Shown: positions 8,593-17,836, counted from the stretch's first letter. The stretch is 64,000 nt of DNA from Geomonas agri (GCF_020179605.1 NZ_JAINZO010000001.1:2144799-2208798), one strand, 5' to 3'. Notes: a model not told the origin generated them from the sequence alone. Translations and numbers: made by a program.

Positions 8593-9099
8593 ATGAGACG
8601 ATCGATCTTGGGAAGCATGGCAACGTCGGCACTCGCCGCCATTGGCAGTATCGGTTCCCAGCTGCCGCGAGTGGGGGAAAAAGCGCCGGAATTCGAAGCG
8701 CAATCGACCCTCGGAACCGTCAGCCTCGCCGACTATGCCGGCAGGAAATACGTGCTGCTCGCCTTTTACTACGCGGACTTCACGCCGGTCTGAACCAGCG
8801 AAATGCAGGCTTTTCAAAAAGAGCTGTCCCTTTTTGAGGAGCAGGACGCCCAGGTCCTGGGCGTGAGCAGCGACACAGTGGCGACGCACGCGGAATTTGC
8901 CAGGGAGCACGGCCTCGCATTCCCGCTTCTGGCTGATGAAAACGGCACGATACAGAAACTTTACGGCGCGGGCCGCGCCACCTTCGTCATCGACAAGGCT
9001 GGCATCATCCGCCACATCCAGCGCGGCTTCCCCGACACCGCCAAACTCCTGGCCAACCTTGCTAAACTGCGGCAAGAAGAGGAAGTCACGCAATTGTAA
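8593..9099 (+). CDS. Selenocysteine-containing peroxiredoxin (TGA at 8791-8793 read as Sec67)
   Basis: An AhpC/TSA (BCP-like) peroxiredoxin of 168 residues interrupted by one in-frame TGA at codon 67. Both sides are in the same frame and together make a full thioredoxin-fold protein: VGEKAPEFEA near the N-terminus, FTPV-U-TSE where the family has FTPVCTxE, then VLGVSSD, FPLLAD and FVIDKAGIIRH. The TGA falls exactly at the peroxidatic cysteine, and the protein has no other cysteine, so Sec would be the sole redox residue (1-Cys type needing an external reductant). A 7-bp stem with a CAAA loop (8808-8825) sits 14 nt after the TGA, a possible SECIS element, although the loop lacks the usual G. 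The start follows AGGAGGG. It is not a nonsense pseudogene: the downstream half is fully conserved. selA/B/C are not in the window. Confidence 0.85.
8808..8825 (+). promoter_or_regulatory. Candidate bacterial SECIS stem-loop
   Basis: GGCTTTT pairs with AAGAGCT (two G-T wobbles) around CAAA. The loop begins 22 nt after the TGA, within the spacing known for bacterial SECIS elements. The missing loop G makes this tentative. Confidence 0.4.
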
Positions 9100-9179
9100 A
9101 ACTTCACTAAACAGCCTGTAACGTTCCTCTGTTACCTTCGCTGCAAACACGCGAACATGAACAGAGGAGAGTCGAATTT

Positions 9180-9617
9180 ATGTGGAGAGACAACAGTGTC
9201 GATTTGAGGTTGAACCGGTTTTACGAGATGTCGGCGCGCGCCGTGCTGTGCCTCTTGATCATCGCCATCCTGCTTGCCATCGTAGCCGGCGTTGGCTGCA
9301 CGCTCTACGACCTGCGCCTGGTTTTCCAGCAGGATTTCCACAGCGCGTCGAAACAGATCATGGTGGACCTGCTGACCGTGCTGGCCATCATCGAGGTACT
9401 CCGTACGGCCCTCGCCTATTCCACAGAAGGGCGGGTAAAGGTGACCTACATCATCGACACCGTGATCGTTACGGTGCTGACCGAAGTGATGGCGTTCTGG
9501 TACAAAGACATCGACTGGCAGGAAGTCGCCATGACCATTTCCCTGGTGCTTTCCCTGGCGCTGATCAGGATCGTGGCGGTGCGATTTTCGCCGGCGGGGT
9601 CACGGAGGGAGTTGTAA
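9180..9617 (+). CDS. PsiE family (phosphate-starvation-inducible) membrane protein
   Basis: 145 residues with four hydrophobic segments (about 22-45, 60-80, 90-110, 115-135). The pattern LLTVLAIIEVLRTALAYS followed by VTYIIDTVIVTVLTEVM is typical of the PsiE family (PF06146-type), integral membrane proteins of unknown biochemical role named from the E. coli phosphate-starvation gene. AGAGGAGA lies about 10 bases before the start. The next gene starts 3 bp after its stop, so the two form an operon. Confidence 0.75.
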   Translation: MWRDNSVDLRLNRFYEMSARAVLCLLIIAILLAIVAGVGCTLYDLRLVFQQDFHSASKQIMVDLLTVLAIIEVLRTALAYSTEGRVKVTYIIDTVIVTVLTEVMAFWYKDIDWQEVAMTISLVLSLALIRIVAVRFSPAGSRREL

Positions 9618-9619
9618 CA

Positions 9620-9877
9620 ATGACAGATCACGCGGGAGACAAGCGATCGGGAGGGGATCCGATAACCGTAGCAAGCTATGCCGGCTATAAGGCCGACGAG
9701 CGTCCCACCAGCTTCACTTGGCGGGAGCGCAGCTTCGAGGTAATCGACATCATAGACCGTTGGTACTACCAGGACGGTAACTACTTCAAGGTGAGAGTGG
9801 CAGACGGAGGGCAGCACCTGCTCCGGCACGATCTGAACCAAGACCGCTGGGAACTGGTGCCGCCCCGCGAGGAATGA
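9620..9877 (+). CDS. Small conserved cytoplasmic protein (DUF6504-like)
   Basis: 85 residues, soluble. The core TSFTWRERSFEVIDIIDRWYYQDGNYF followed by LRHDLNQDRWELV is a small beta-rich domain similar to proteins grouped as DUF6504, of unknown function. It starts 3 bp after the PsiE-family stop codon, inside whose end its ribosome site (GGAGG) lies, so it is translationally coupled. The family name is from memory of the pattern. Confidence 0.6.
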   Translation: MTDHAGDKRSGGDPITVASYAGYKADERPTSFTWRERSFEVIDIIDRWYYQDGNYFKVRVADGGQHLLRHDLNQDRWELVPPREE

Positions 9878-9897
9878 TCAACAACAATCAGCCCCTT

Positions 9898-10743
9898 TCA
9901 TCGTCCCGGCTTGCTGATTAATTTCAATGTCAACTCCCTGAGCCTCCTGCGCGCCTCTTCGTCGTACGCCTGTTCCGCCGCCCGTTTCGGAGTCCCCTGG
10001 TCGAAGTAGAGTCCCGTCTTCCCCTGCAACTTGTCGTCCACCGCCAACCGCTCCAGGTAACGCGCCCCTTCCTCCACCGTGGTCCGTGCCGCCCCGAACC
10101 ACTCCCGCACCATTTTAGTATCCATCAGCGATGCCGGATGCATGGCGTTGACCGCGATGCCTGTTCCCGCCACTTCATGGGCCAAGTCGAAGCTGAACAT
10201 GATCAGCGCCAGCTTGCTTTGGGCATAGGCACGCATGCCGTCGTATCCCCTTTCCAGCATCACGTTGTCGAACTCCACTTCCTGCTGGGCGACCGAGGCG
10301 ACGTTCACGATGCGCGCGGCGCCCACCTCTTCGGCACGAAGGCGCAGCAGCGGCAGTAGCCGGTAGCTGAGCAGAAACGGCGCCAGGTAGTTAACCGCAA
10401 AGCGCAACTCGAAGCCGTCCCGGCTGAACTCGCGCCGCTTGGGATCAGGCCCCGCGCCGACGCCGGCATTGTTGATAAGGACATCCAGGCCGCGCCAGTC
10501 GGCGGCGATGGAGTCGGCCAACGCCTCCACCTCGGCCAGCAAGGAGAGATCGGCATTGTAATAGTGCAGCCGGTCACTACCGGTGCTCGCTTTGATTGAC
10601 TCGGTTACCCGCCGCCCTTTCTCCGGATCCCTGCCATGCAATAACAGCGTCGCCCCGAGGGCGGCGAAATCGGTGGCGACCTTTTCACCCAGGCCGTCGG
10701 TCGCACCGGTGATCAAGATGACGTATCCTTCAAGATCCTTCAT
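9898..10743 (-). CDS. Short-chain dehydrogenase/reductase (SDR)
   Basis: 281 residues. TGATDGLG at residues 13-20 is the classical NAD(P)-binding TGxxxGxG motif, HGRDPEK after beta2 favours NADP(H), and INNAG, a catalytic Ser (VNVASVA) and YAQSK complete the SDR triad. The overall arrangement resembles retinol dehydrogenase/WWOX-like SDRs. The substrate is unknown. GAGGTCCGCC precedes the ATG. Confidence 0.85.
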   Translation of the reverse strand: MKDLEGYVILITGATDGLGEKVATDFAALGATLLLHGRDPEKGRRVTESIKASTGSDRLHYYNADLSLLAEVEALADSIAADWRGLDVLINNAGVGAGPDPKRREFSRDGFELRFAVNYLAPFLLSYRLLPLLRLRAEEVGAARIVNVASVAQQEVEFDNVMLERGYDGMRAYAQSKLALIMFSFDLAHEVAGTGIAVNAMHPASLMDTKMVREWFGAARTTVEEGARYLERLAVDDKLQGKTGLYFDQGTPKRAAEQAYDEEARRRLRELTLKLISKPGR

Positions 10744-10773
10744 GGCGGACCTCCTCGTTGAGGCCTACTGCTC

Positions 10774-11076
10774 CTAATTTATGTCGTTGCCGGAGTGCCA
10801 GACTGCCAGCCATTGCTGTTGCGGGGTCAGGCTGTTGCCGTACTGGACCATGACGCCGTCCCCCCGTTGATAGCTGCAAGACCAACCCGGCTTGTCGGCG
10901 CCGGGAAAGCTCGGGTAATCCCCCGGGTGCTCCTTGGCATCGTAGGGCGCCGAGTAGGTGCCGTCATCCTTGGGAGGCCGGCAGTGTTCGTCCCCCGTGT
11001 ACCAGGTGGTTTCGGCCCCGGCACCCTGCGCTGCCATGAGCAGAGTGAATGCAACTACGTGCAACATGCTCTTCAT
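10774..11076 (-). CDS. Small secreted hypothetical protein
   Basis: 100 residues with a clear signal peptide (hydrophobic 7-18, cleavage likely after GAGA). The mature part is Trp/Tyr/Pro-rich (TTWYTGDEHCRPPKDDG, then WSCSYQRGDG) with two cysteines, possibly one disulfide. I do not recognise the family. ATG at 11076 is preceded by AGGAAAGG; a TTG three codons upstream is less likely. Confidence 0.6.
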   Translation of the reverse strand: MKSMLHVVAFTLLMAAQGAGAETTWYTGDEHCRPPKDDGTYSAPYDAKEHPGDYPSFPGADKPGWSCSYQRGDGVMVQYGNSLTPQQQWLAVWHSGNDIN

Positions 11077-11164
11077 GATAGACAACCTTTCCTGCCGCTG
11101 CCGGCACCCGCGCTGGCACCGCCGATGGCGAAGCCCTGCGGAGCGCCGGCAGCGGCATCACGAG

Positions 11165-11647
11165 TTACGATTTGATTTCCTTGGGTACTTGCGCGAAGGC
11201 CGCTTTAGCGCCTTCCCTGATCTCTTCCGGGGTCAGATCCCTGGTGTGAGTCGCCAACATCCAGTTGTAGCCGAACGGATCCTGAAGCGAACCCGCCCGG
11301 TCTCCCCAGAACATCTCCTGGACCTCCATTTTCTCGGTTGCTCCCGCTTCCAGGGCGCGCCTGAAGGCGGAGTCCACATTCTCCACGTAAAGGTAGAAAC
11401 TGATCGGCGAACTGCCGAGAGTTTCCGCACTCTTGCAGTTTTCGCCGGGGAACTCGTCCCCCATCATGAGGATGGAGTCGCCTACCATGAGTTCCGCGTG
11501 CATGATCCCTTCTCCATCCGGCCACGGCATGGCGTATCTCTCCACGGCCCCGAAAGCGTTCTTGTAAAACTCGATCGCCTTGCGGCAGTCCTTGAACATG
11601 AACATAGGTGTGACACTGTGGAATCCTTCTGCAATAGGCTTAGTCAT
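11165..11647 (-). CDS. VOC family protein (PhnB-like glyoxalase fold)
   Basis: 160 residues. VTPMFMFKDCRKAIEFYKNAFGA at the N-terminus, HAELMVGDSILMMGDE in the middle and LQDPFGYNWMLATH near the end are the betaalphabetabetabeta modules of the PhnB/YdcE branch of the vicinal-oxygen-chelate superfamily. The E and H positions could bind a divalent metal. The reaction is unknown. The start at 11647 follows TAGGAGG; the frame extends further but without a site. Confidence 0.8.
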   Translation of the reverse strand: MTKPIAEGFHSVTPMFMFKDCRKAIEFYKNAFGAVERYAMPWPDGEGIMHAELMVGDSILMMGDEFPGENCKSAETLGSSPISFYLYVENVDSAFRRALEAGATEKMEVQEMFWGDRAGSLQDPFGYNWMLATHTRDLTPEEIREGAKAAFAQVPKEIKS

Positions 11648-11936
11648 GACAAACCTCCTATCTGTCGGGCATTTCCCACGTCCCAACCTACTCAGGATAG
11701 GATTCGGTCAACACTATGTCAATAGTTGCGCCAGGGGATGCCGCCCCCCTGCCGCCGCTCCCCGGGCGCAGTTACGCCCCCGCCCGTTTCCGCACTGCTT
11801 CTTGTTGCGGTACCGACTCGACCAGTGCATGACGCCAGCTCAAAATCACGTGTAAAGGTTATTGCCGCATCTGCCGAAAAGGGATGCACTGTTACCCGGC
11901 CCCGTGACGCGTCTTCACCCAATGAAGGAATGCCAC

Positions 11937-14546
11937 ATGACTTGTATCCGATTGGCTGTAACAGCTGTCTTCCTGCTCGTGACTGTCCTGTCGACGCTCC
12001 TTTGCGACGCCGGCATTGCACAGACGAAGGTCCAGCTCAGCCTCGAGGAGCAGCAATGGCTCCAGCGACATCCGGTCATCAGGCTCGCCCCCGACCCCGA
12101 TTTCAAGCCCATCGAGTTCTTCGACGAACAAGGCCGGTACCAAGGCGCCTCCGCCGACATGGTCCGGCTTTTGGAACAAAAACTCGGCATCACCATCACC
12201 GTGGTCCACCTGAAAAACTGGGACGAGGTGCTGGAAAAATTCAAGGCACACGAGGTCGACCTCCTCGGGGCCATGGTACGGACCCCCAACCGGGAGAAGT
12301 TCGCGCTGTTCACCGACACCCTGGTGACCGTCCCCGGCGGCATCTTTAGCCGCAGCGGTTCGCGGACCGACCTCACCCTGGCCGGCCTCAAGGGCAAAAA
12401 GGTGGCGGTGGTTTCCAACTACGCGTCCCACGACATCCTGAGGACCAGGTTCCCGGAGATCAAGCTCGAAGTGGTTCCCGATGTCGCCACAGCCCTGGCG
12501 AAGACCTCTCTGGGCATGGTGGATTACTACGTGGAAAACATGGCCAACGCCACCTTCTACGCGCAGCAGGCCGGCATCACCAACCTCCAACTCGCCGGCA
12601 AGACCGACTTCGATTACCGCTGGGGGATGGGGATACGCAAGGATTGGCCCGAGTTGCAGGGGATTCTTAACAAGGGGCTCGCTGCCATAGGCAAGGAGGA
12701 GCGCAGCCTCGCCCTGCAGAAGTGGCTCTTTGTCGACGCCCAGGGCTGGCGTCCCACCAGGACCTTCGTCATCGGCACCGTCGCCACCCTGCTCGCCCTG
12801 CTCCTGGCCGGAGCCGCCTACACCAACTACGCCCTGAAAAAAGTGGTGCGCAGCCGTACGGCGTCGCTGCAGGCCGAACTTGGCGAACGGAAAAAGGCGG
12901 AACAGGCACTGAAAGCCTTGTCGGTTGAGCTCGAGGACCGGGTCCGATCGCGCACCGCCGCACTGGAACGGGAGATCGCGGAGCGGACCAAATCGGAGCA
13001 GGAGGTCGCCGCCAGCGAACAGCGCTTCCGGCAGTTGTTCCAAAACGTTGCCGATCCGGTCTACATCGCCGACGCGGCCGGTAGGATACTCGCCGCCAAC
13101 GACCAGGCCTGCAGCGAACTTGGTTTCACCAGGGAAGAATTGACCGCCAAAAAAATCGGCGACCTGGACGCCATCAACAACGACGACAAGAAGGTGGTCC
13201 AGCAGATCGAGAGTTTCCCAACCTCTTCCTCGGTCACCTTCGAAACGATGCACCGCCGCAAGGACGGCACCACGTTCCCGGCGGAAGTGAAGGTAAGACG
13301 CATCGATTTCGAGGACCGCCCCGCCATTATCGGCGTGGCCCGCAACATCTCGGAGCGCAAGAAGGCCGAAGAGGAGCGCATCCGGCTCGAACAGCAGTTG
13401 CTGCACGCCCAGAAGCTGGAGAGCCTCGGCGTCCTTGCCGGCGGCATCGCCCACGACTTCAACAACATCCTCACCTCTATCATCGGCAACGCCGAACTCG
13501 CCCAGCTCCGGCTCGCGCCGCTATCGCCCGCCGCGGAAAACCTGCAGCGGATCGAGGCCTCCGCCGTACGCGCCGCGGACCTGGCCCGGCAAATGCTGGC
13601 CTACTCCGGGAAAGGGAAGTTCATCATCGAGTCCATCGACCTGAACCGGCTGCTCCAGGAGATGGGGCACATGCTGCAGGTCGCCATCTCCAAAAAGGTG
13701 GTGCTGCGCTACAACCTGGCCGGGGAATTGCCGGCTATAGAGGTCGACGCCACCCAGATCAGGCAGATCGTAATGAACCTGGTCATCAACGCCTCCGAGG
13801 CCATCGGCGACCACGACGGCGTCATCGCCATCTCGACCGGCTGCGTCGAATGCAAAGAGGAGTACCTGAAGGAACCCTGGCTGATCGACCCCATCGCCGA
13901 AGGCTCCTACGTCGCCCTCGAGGTCACCGATACCGGTTGCGGCATGGACAAGGAAACCCTGGCCAGGATCTTCGATCCCTTCTTCACCACCAAGTTCACC
14001 GGCCGGGGCCTGGGCATGGCGGCGGTGCTCGGTATCATCCGCAGTCACCAGGGCGCCATCAAGGTTTACAGCGAGCCCGGCCGGGGGACGAGCTTCAAGG
14101 TATTGCTCCCGGTCGCGCAAGGCGCTGTTGCGGACGGGATCCCTGAGCCGAAAGCCGATAACTGGCTCGGCGAGGGGGTCGTGCTCTTGGTTGATGACGA
14201 GGAAACCATCCGGAGCACCGGCGGCGAGATGTTGCGCGAACTGGGCTTTGAGGTGATCACCGCCACCGACGGCTGCGAAGCCATCGAACTGTACCGGGAT
14301 CACCCCGAAATCGTGCTGGTGCTCCTGGACCTCACCATGCCTCGCATGGACGGTGAGCAGTGCTTCCGTGAGTTGCGCCAGATGGACCGGTCGCTCCGGG
14401 TCATCATGTCCAGCGGGTTCAGCGAACACGAGGTGTCGCAGAAATTTGCCGGCGAGGGAATCGCCGGGCTAATCCAGAAACCGTACAAACTCTCTTCGCT
14501 GCGCGATACCATCCGGGCCACCGGCCTGGGCGCGTGCCCTGCGTGA
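11937..14546 (+). CDS. Hybrid sensor histidine kinase with periplasmic SBP_bac_3 sensor, PAS and receiver domains
   Basis: 869 residues. A signal/anchor segment (about 1-28) precedes a solute-binding-protein-like sensor (about 38-262: VIRLAPDPDFKPIEFFD, LLGAMVRTPNREKFALFTD, DYYVENMANATFYA). A transmembrane helix follows (about 278-298), then a coiled coil, a PAS domain (about 362-475), HisKA with the phospho-acceptor at His506 (GGIAHDFNN), HATPase_c (NASEAIG, DTGCGMD, GRGLGMA) and a C-terminal receiver with Asp798 (VLLDLTMP). It probably senses an extracellular amino acid-like ligand and works by intramolecular phosphorelay; no response regulator is adjacent. AAGGA precedes the ATG. It resembles the next gene closely from HisKA onward. 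Confidence 0.9.
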   Translation: MTCIRLAVTAVFLLVTVLSTLLCDAGIAQTKVQLSLEEQQWLQRHPVIRLAPDPDFKPIEFFDEQGRYQGASADMVRLLEQKLGITITVVHLKNWDEVLEKFKAHEVDLLGAMVRTPNREKFALFTDTLVTVPGGIFSRSGSRTDLTLAGLKGKKVAVVSNYASHDILRTRFPEIKLEVVPDVATALAKTSLGMVDYYVENMANATFYAQQAGITNLQLAGKTDFDYRWGMGIRKDWPELQGILNKGLAAIGKEERSLALQKWLFVDAQGWRPTRTFVIGTVATLLALLLAGAAYTNYALKKVVRSRTASLQAELGERKKAEQALKALSVELEDRVRSRTAALEREIAERTKSEQEVAASEQRFRQLFQNVADPVYIADAAGRILAANDQACSELGFTREELTAKKIGDLDAINNDDKKVVQQIESFPTSSSVTFETMHRRKDGTTFPAEVKVRRIDFEDRPAIIGVARNISERKKAEEERIRLEQQLLHAQKLESLGVLAGGIAHDFNNILTSIIGNAELAQLRLAPLSPAAENLQRIEASAVRAADLARQMLAYSGKGKFIIESIDLNRLLQEMGHMLQVAISKKVVLRYNLAGELPAIEVDATQIRQIVMNLVINASEAIGDHDGVIAISTGCVECKEEYLKEPWLIDPIAEGSYVALEVTDTGCGMDKETLARIFDPFFTTKFTGRGLGMAAVLGIIRSHQGAIKVYSEPGRGTSFKVLLPVAQGAVADGIPEPKADNWLGEGVVLLVDDEETIRSTGGEMLRELGFEVITATDGCEAIELYRDHPEIVLVLLDLTMPRMDGEQCFRELRQMDRSLRVIMSSGFSEHEVSQKFAGEGIAGLIQKPYKLSSLRDTIRATGLGACPA

Positions 14547-14674
14547 GCACGCGTTTCCCCACCGTCCTCATCCGCCCCCCTGAGCGCATTGATTTTGGGA
14601 AAAACTCCAGTAAAGTTAAACATCCTGGCCTGTAAGGCCGGGACACCCACACGTGAGCAAGCCGGGGTTTATCG

Positions 14675-17296
14675 ATGCCGACAGACAGTGTCCAAACAAG
14701 GGCAGGTGCCGCTTCGCCGCTTCGCGGCGTTTCCACCTGGGGAAGAGCGGTAAACCTGCTCCCCTACCTGGTGCTGACCCTGTCGCTGCTCATGACCCTT
14801 TTCTTTTGGCGTCAGTACGAACGCAGCCTTACCTCCCGCTTCCAGATCGCCTTCCATGACAAGAGCGTTGAGATCGTGGACCGGTTCATGAACCGGATGA
14901 TCGATGACGAGCAGGTTCTGCGCGGAGCAGTGGGACTGTTCGACGCCAGCGACAGCGTCACCCGCGACGAGTGGCACCGCTATGCGCAGGCGCTCTCCCT
15001 GGATCGCAACTATCCCGGCCTGCAGGGACTCGGCTTCTCCGAGGTGGTGCATCCCCGGGACATGGGACGCCACGTCCTGCGCATGCGGGCGGAAGGGTTC
15101 CCGAGCTACCGGATCTGGCCCGACGGCGAGCGCCCCATCTACTCCGCCATCGTCTACCTGGAGCCGTTCGACTGGCGCAACCAGCGCGCCTTCGGCTACG
15201 ACATGTTCTCGGAGCCCAACCGGCACAACGCCATGGCCCAGGCGCGTGATACCGGGGAAGCCGCCCTCACCAATCCCGTGTTCCTGGTGCAGGAAACCGA
15301 AAGGGACCGTCAAAAAGGTGTGCTGATGTACCTCCCGGTCTATGACCGGATGCTGCCGGCCGCAACGGCGGAGCAGCGCAAGGACGCACTGCTGGGTTGG
15401 GCCTACAGCCCGATCCGCATCAGGGATTTCATGTGGGCCACCTTCCCGAGACCGCTGCAAGGCATCGCCTTTCGCATCTACACCGAAAACAAGGTCAGCG
15501 ATGCCACCCTGCTTTTTGACAGCAACGCCGACTGGAAGGTCAATATCCCACGGGACTACCGCCCCGCTTTCGAGAGCAGCCGCACCGTGAAGAAGTTCGG
15601 CCGCGAGTGGCTGTTCACCTTCCAGTCGCTGCCGAGCTTCGCGCTCGAGCAGGGCAAAAGCCAGTCGCGCAGCTACCTCGCCGGTGGGCTGGTCGTCAGC
15701 GCCCTTTTGACCGTAATCGCCTTCATGCTGCGCCATGCCCATACCAGCGCCATCAAGGCAGCGCAGGCCCTGAGGGAAAGCCAGGAGCGCTACCGCAAAA
15801 TCTCCGAGGACAGCCCCGCCTACATCTGCACCTATCTTCCCGACGCCACCCTCACCTACGTCAACCCCGCCCTGGCCAAGGGCGCCTACATGGCCCAAGC
15901 CGAGATGACGGGCCGGAACTTTCTCGAGTTCCTGCTCCCCGAATACCGCTCGCCGGTACGTGGCTTCCTGGCCGAACTGAGCCCGGAGCACCCGACCGAC
16001 ACGCGGGAACTTGCCTTCTTTGGTCCCCGGAACAGCGTACTGTGGCATCAATGGACCAACAGGGGGATCTTTGACGAGCAGGGGAGACTGATCGAGGTGC
16101 AGGCGGTCGGGCAGGACATCACCGAGCGTAAAAAGGCTGAAGAAGAGCGGGTCCGCTACGAGCAGCAGTTGCTGCACGCCCAGAAGATGGAGAGCCTGGG
16201 CGTACTGGCCGGCGGGATCGCCCACGACTTCAACAACATCCTCATGGCCATCATCGGCAACGTCGACCTGTCGCTGATGAAGCTTCCGGAGGATTCCCCC
16301 ATCGCGGCCAACCTGAAGAACATAGAAACGGCGGCTAACCGGGCAGCCTATCTCGCCAAACAGATGCTGGCCTACTCCGGCAAGGGCAGGTTCCTGATCG
16401 AGAAGGCAGACCTGAACCAGCTCGTCGAAGACCTGCGCCATGTGCTGGAAACCGCCGCCGGCAACACCGACCTCAAGCTCGACCTGGCCCGCCCGCTTCC
16501 GGTGGTGGAGGCTGACCTCAACCAGATGCGCCAGATACTGATGAACCTGGTGCAAAACGCCGCCGAAAGCATGGGCGAACCACAAGGAGAAATCACCATC
16601 CGCACCGGATCGGCAACGCTGGACCAGGAGAGTATCAAGGACCTGATCCTGGGCGAGAACATGGCGCAAGGGCTCTACGTGTTTTTGGAGGTGGTGGACA
16701 ACGGCAGCGGCATGGAACAGGAGGTGGTGCAGAAGATCTTCGATCCCTTCTTCACCACGAAGTTCACCGGCCGAGGCCTCGGTCTGGCAGCGGTACACGG
16801 CATCGTGCGCGGACACCGGGGTGGCATCAGGATCTACAGCGAGCCGGGACGGGGCACCACCTTCAAAGTACTGCTGCCGGCAAGCGAGTCAGTCACCGAA
16901 CCGGATCAGGCGGAGCCGGTGCAGGACAATTGGCGGGGCGAAGGGAAGGTACTGCTGGTCGACGACGAGGAAACGGTGCGCAACATCGGCACGAGGATGC
17001 TCAGGGAACTGGGCTTCACCCCCTTGACGGCCGCAAACGGCGAAACGGCCCTGGCACTTTACCGGGAGAACCCCGACGTGAAGGCCGTCCTCCTCGACCT
17101 CACCATGCCCGGGATGGACGGCGAGGAGGTTTTCCGGCAGTTGCAACAGCTCGACCCGAAAGTGCAGGTGATCATGTCCAGCGGCTTTAGTGAACAGGAC
17201 GTAGTACAGAAGTTCGATGGCAAGGGCCTGGCCGGCTTCATTCAGAAACCGTACACGCTGAACGTACTAAGGGAAGTGACGCGAAAAGCGTCCTAG
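14675..17296 (+). CDS. Hybrid sensor histidine kinase with CHASE sensor, PAS and receiver domains
   Basis: 873 residues. Transmembrane segments at about 28-46 and 338-358 enclose a periplasmic CHASE domain (about 78-300; LQGLGFSEVVHPRD and NPVFLVQETERDRQKGVLMYLPVY are CHASE signatures). A PAS domain (about 372-480), HisKA with His517 (GGIAHDFNN), HATPase_c (NAAESMG, DNGSGME, GRGLGLA) and a receiver with Asp808 follow. The HisKA-to-receiver half is closely similar to the preceding kinase, including the MSSGFSE and IQKPY segments, so the pair probably arose by duplication with exchange of sensor. The 128-bp gap between them has a small GGCC hairpin but no clear terminator. Confidence 0.9.
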   Translation: MPTDSVQTRAGAASPLRGVSTWGRAVNLLPYLVLTLSLLMTLFFWRQYERSLTSRFQIAFHDKSVEIVDRFMNRMIDDEQVLRGAVGLFDASDSVTRDEWHRYAQALSLDRNYPGLQGLGFSEVVHPRDMGRHVLRMRAEGFPSYRIWPDGERPIYSAIVYLEPFDWRNQRAFGYDMFSEPNRHNAMAQARDTGEAALTNPVFLVQETERDRQKGVLMYLPVYDRMLPAATAEQRKDALLGWAYSPIRIRDFMWATFPRPLQGIAFRIYTENKVSDATLLFDSNADWKVNIPRDYRPAFESSRTVKKFGREWLFTFQSLPSFALEQGKSQSRSYLAGGLVVSALLTVIAFMLRHAHTSAIKAAQALRESQERYRKISEDSPAYICTYLPDATLTYVNPALAKGAYMAQAEMTGRNFLEFLLPEYRSPVRGFLAELSPEHPTDTRELAFFGPRNSVLWHQWTNRGIFDEQGRLIEVQAVGQDITERKKAEEERVRYEQQLLHAQKMESLGVLAGGIAHDFNNILMAIIGNVDLSLMKLPEDSPIAANLKNIETAANRAAYLAKQMLAYSGKGRFLIEKADLNQLVEDLRHVLETAAGNTDLKLDLARPLPVVEADLNQMRQILMNLVQNAAESMGEPQGEITIRTGSATLDQESIKDLILGENMAQGLYVFLEVVDNGSGMEQEVVQKIFDPFFTTKFTGRGLGLAAVHGIVRGHRGGIRIYSEPGRGTTFKVLLPASESVTEPDQAEPVQDNWRGEGKVLLVDDEETVRNIGTRMLRELGFTPLTAANGETALALYRENPDVKAVLLDLTMPGMDGEEVFRQLQQLDPKVQVIMSSGFSEQDVVQKFDGKGLAGFIQKPYTLNVLREVTRKAS

Positions 17297-17352
17297 TGCC
17301 GGATTGAAGGCGAGCTGTGCCCCCCTGTGCACCGCCGGCGTCCCGGTGAACA

Positions 17353-17703
17353 TTATCCCCTGGGATGCTTGATCCTGTTAGCCTCATTCTTATGGTAGAT
17401 ATCGAAGAAGATCACGCTGTTGTCGCCAACCTCACGGCAAAAGACGCACCGATCCTCCAGCTTCTTTCCCTCCTTCCGGCACTGTTCACACCAGTGGTAG
17501 ATGAGCCGGTAGTCACGGCGCCCGACGTATTTCTTCAGCTTCCCCTGGTACTCGCCGTGCATCCAGCCATCGGCATCAGCCGGGTTGTCCAGGAGCCGGT
17601 CGATGACGTGAAGGATCCGGTCGTGACCGGGCGGGTCATGTTTCTGAATCTTGTCCATCTTGGCAGCGAAGCCGGGAGTGGGGAAAAAGGAAAAGCTAGG
17701 CAT
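17353..17703 (-). CDS. RelE/ParE-superfamily toxin-like protein with CxxC inserts, no visible antitoxin
   Basis: 116 residues. The segment GEYQGKLKKYVGRRDYRLIYHW followed by VIFFDIYHKNEA is the core of the RelE/ParE ribonuclease fold. Between the two lies an insert, CEQC plus CVFCREV, that looks like a zinc-binding loop. The start at 17703 follows GAGGAGA. No antitoxin-sized gene is found on either side; the nearest upstream sequence is a dispersed GC-rich repeat. It may be an orphan toxin, a toxin whose partner was lost, or a domesticated member. Confidence 0.65.
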   Translation of the reverse strand: MPSFSFFPTPGFAAKMDKIQKHDPPGHDRILHVIDRLLDNPADADGWMHGEYQGKLKKYVGRRDYRLIYHWCEQCRKEGKKLEDRCVFCREVGDNSVIFFDIYHKNEANRIKHPRG

Positions 17704-17836
17704 AGTCTCCTCACCTGCAAGAGTTTGGGTCGCTTTGGTGTGATTAAGCGGTTGCACCTGGAGTATGTTTCCCACAACGGATTTGCTGTGCCAGAGAAAG
17801 CGGAATCTGCCACGAAGCACCGAAGCTGCCCCGGCG

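Noticed and set aside
8593-9099. Peroxiredoxin pseudogene split by a stop codon
   Set aside because: The TGA falls exactly at the catalytic Cys, the downstream half is intact and in frame, and a second gene in the window shows the same situation. Selenocysteine fits better.
14590-14674. Cyclic-dinucleotide (GEMM-type) riboswitch in front of the CHASE kinase
   Set aside because: A GCCGGGG element close to the start codon looked suggestive, but the conserved GEMM core (GACGCAAAGCC and the tetraloop receptor) is not present.
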